This document shows positions 5,444-5,620 of a stretch of DNA of 5,620 nt, piece after piece. The translations under genes and the position numbers were made by a program. Position 1 is the stretch's first letter. Each line of letters opens with the position of its first letter. The notes under the pieces were generated by a model. That model was not told the origin of the DNA. It searched no databases and saw nothing but the letters and a program-made list of their open reading frames with translations. Source of the stretch: an uncultured Lachnospiraceae bacterium (GTDB lineage Bacteria > Bacillota > Clostridia > Lachnospirales > Lachnospiraceae); assembly GCA_947628025.1 (NCBI GenBank), contig CANQYH010000215.1:1-5620 (forward strand), given 5' to 3'.

Positions 5444-5444
5444 C

Positions 5445-5473
5445 TTGAAAAATATTGTATGTTATGATAATAC
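5445..5473 (+). promoter_or_regulatory. Candidate promoter of the AT-rich right-edge ORF
   Basis: TTGAAA (5445-5450), 17 bp, then TGA-TAATAC (hexamer 5468-5473) with a TGn extension; the overlapping GATAAT (5466-5471) is an alternative -10 at 15 bp. Transcription would begin close to the ATG at 5480, leaving almost no leader. Because the DNA is AT-rich, chance matches are likely. Confidence 0.35.
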
Positions 5474-5479
5474 TATTCT

Positions 5480-5620
5480 ATGAGATATCCTGACTATGTG
5501 AAAATGTTTAGACCCAAAGGTACGATTGTAAAAAGAGTGAATAATACCTACTATGCCTATTACGCAACTTCAAAGCGCGTTCCGGATAAAAAATATCCTG
5601 TCCAGGTGATCAAGGGGCTG
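5480..5620 (+). CDS. Probable insertion-sequence transposase, N-terminal fragment
   Basis: An open frame of 47 codons that continues past the window edge. It contains MFRPKGTIVKRVNNTYYAYY (9-28) and then SKRVPDKKYPVQVIKGL (31-47). The basic PKGTIVKR start, followed by a Tyr-rich strand and KKYPVQVIKG, resembles the N-terminus of DDE-type transposases (IS4/IS1634-like) as I recall them from Clostridia. No catalytic residue is inside the window, so the family is not certain. The base composition is far lower in GC than the neighbouring genes (21 of 60 at 5481-5540), which agrees with recent acquisition. No good Shine-Dalgarno site precedes ATG 5480 or the alternative in-frame ATG 5504. Terminal inverted repeats cannot be defined because the other end is missing. 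A different AT-rich acquired gene remains possible. Confidence 0.55.
   Translation, partial: MRYPDYVKMFRPKGTIVKRVNNTYYAYYATSKRVPDKKYPVQVIKGL

Overview
The window looks like chromosomal DNA from a Gram-positive anaerobe, most likely a Lachnospiraceae-type Clostridia. This rests on protein style (a short Fur next to feoB, a DUF1858 redox protein, a CmpB-type membrane protein), strong AGGAGG ribosome binding sites and sigma-A-like promoters; it is not a database match. The main genes are GC-rich (39 of 60 bases at 4921-4980). The right edge is clearly AT-rich (7 G/C in 47 bases at 5434-5480, 21 in 60 at 5481-5540).

Layout. (1) 1-666, iron module: the last 68 codons of feoB (ferrous iron transporter), then an 85-residue Fur-family protein that has only the DNA-binding half of Fur. 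(2) 688-727: a bidirectional terminator between the convergent fur-like gene and a 67-residue DUF1858 redox-disulfide protein on the minus strand (747-950). (3) 951-1174: a divergent control region with a promoter for each direction and an inverted repeat (TTGTCCA-N15-TGGACAA) between and partly over them. (4) 1175-1552: a DtxR/MntR-family metal-dependent regulator with a DtxR-like Cys-x-x-Glu-His motif. (5) 1637-5369: three plus-strand membrane genes, namely a two-HKD cardiolipin synthase, a 432-residue CmpB-type (PF06541) membrane protein with two copies of the domain, and an unrecognised 237-residue protein with two membrane helices. A very strong hairpin terminator (5396-5443) closes the run. 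(6) 5434-5620: an AT-rich segment with the start of an ORF that resembles the N-terminus of an insertion-sequence transposase and runs off the window.

How the parts may fit: the left half is about iron and redox (FeoB uptake, two metal-regulator families, a Cys-pair protein). The right half is about membrane lipid and envelope. The DtxR-type gene is followed after 84 bp by the cardiolipin synthase with no visible terminator, so both halves may be linked by read-through. I found no CRISPR array, tRNA, rRNA or clear new multi-gene system. The most notable items are the half-length Fur with a Cys cluster, the palindrome in the divergent control region, the DtxR protein with an atypical metal site, the duplicated CmpB protein, and the hairpin at the composition boundary.
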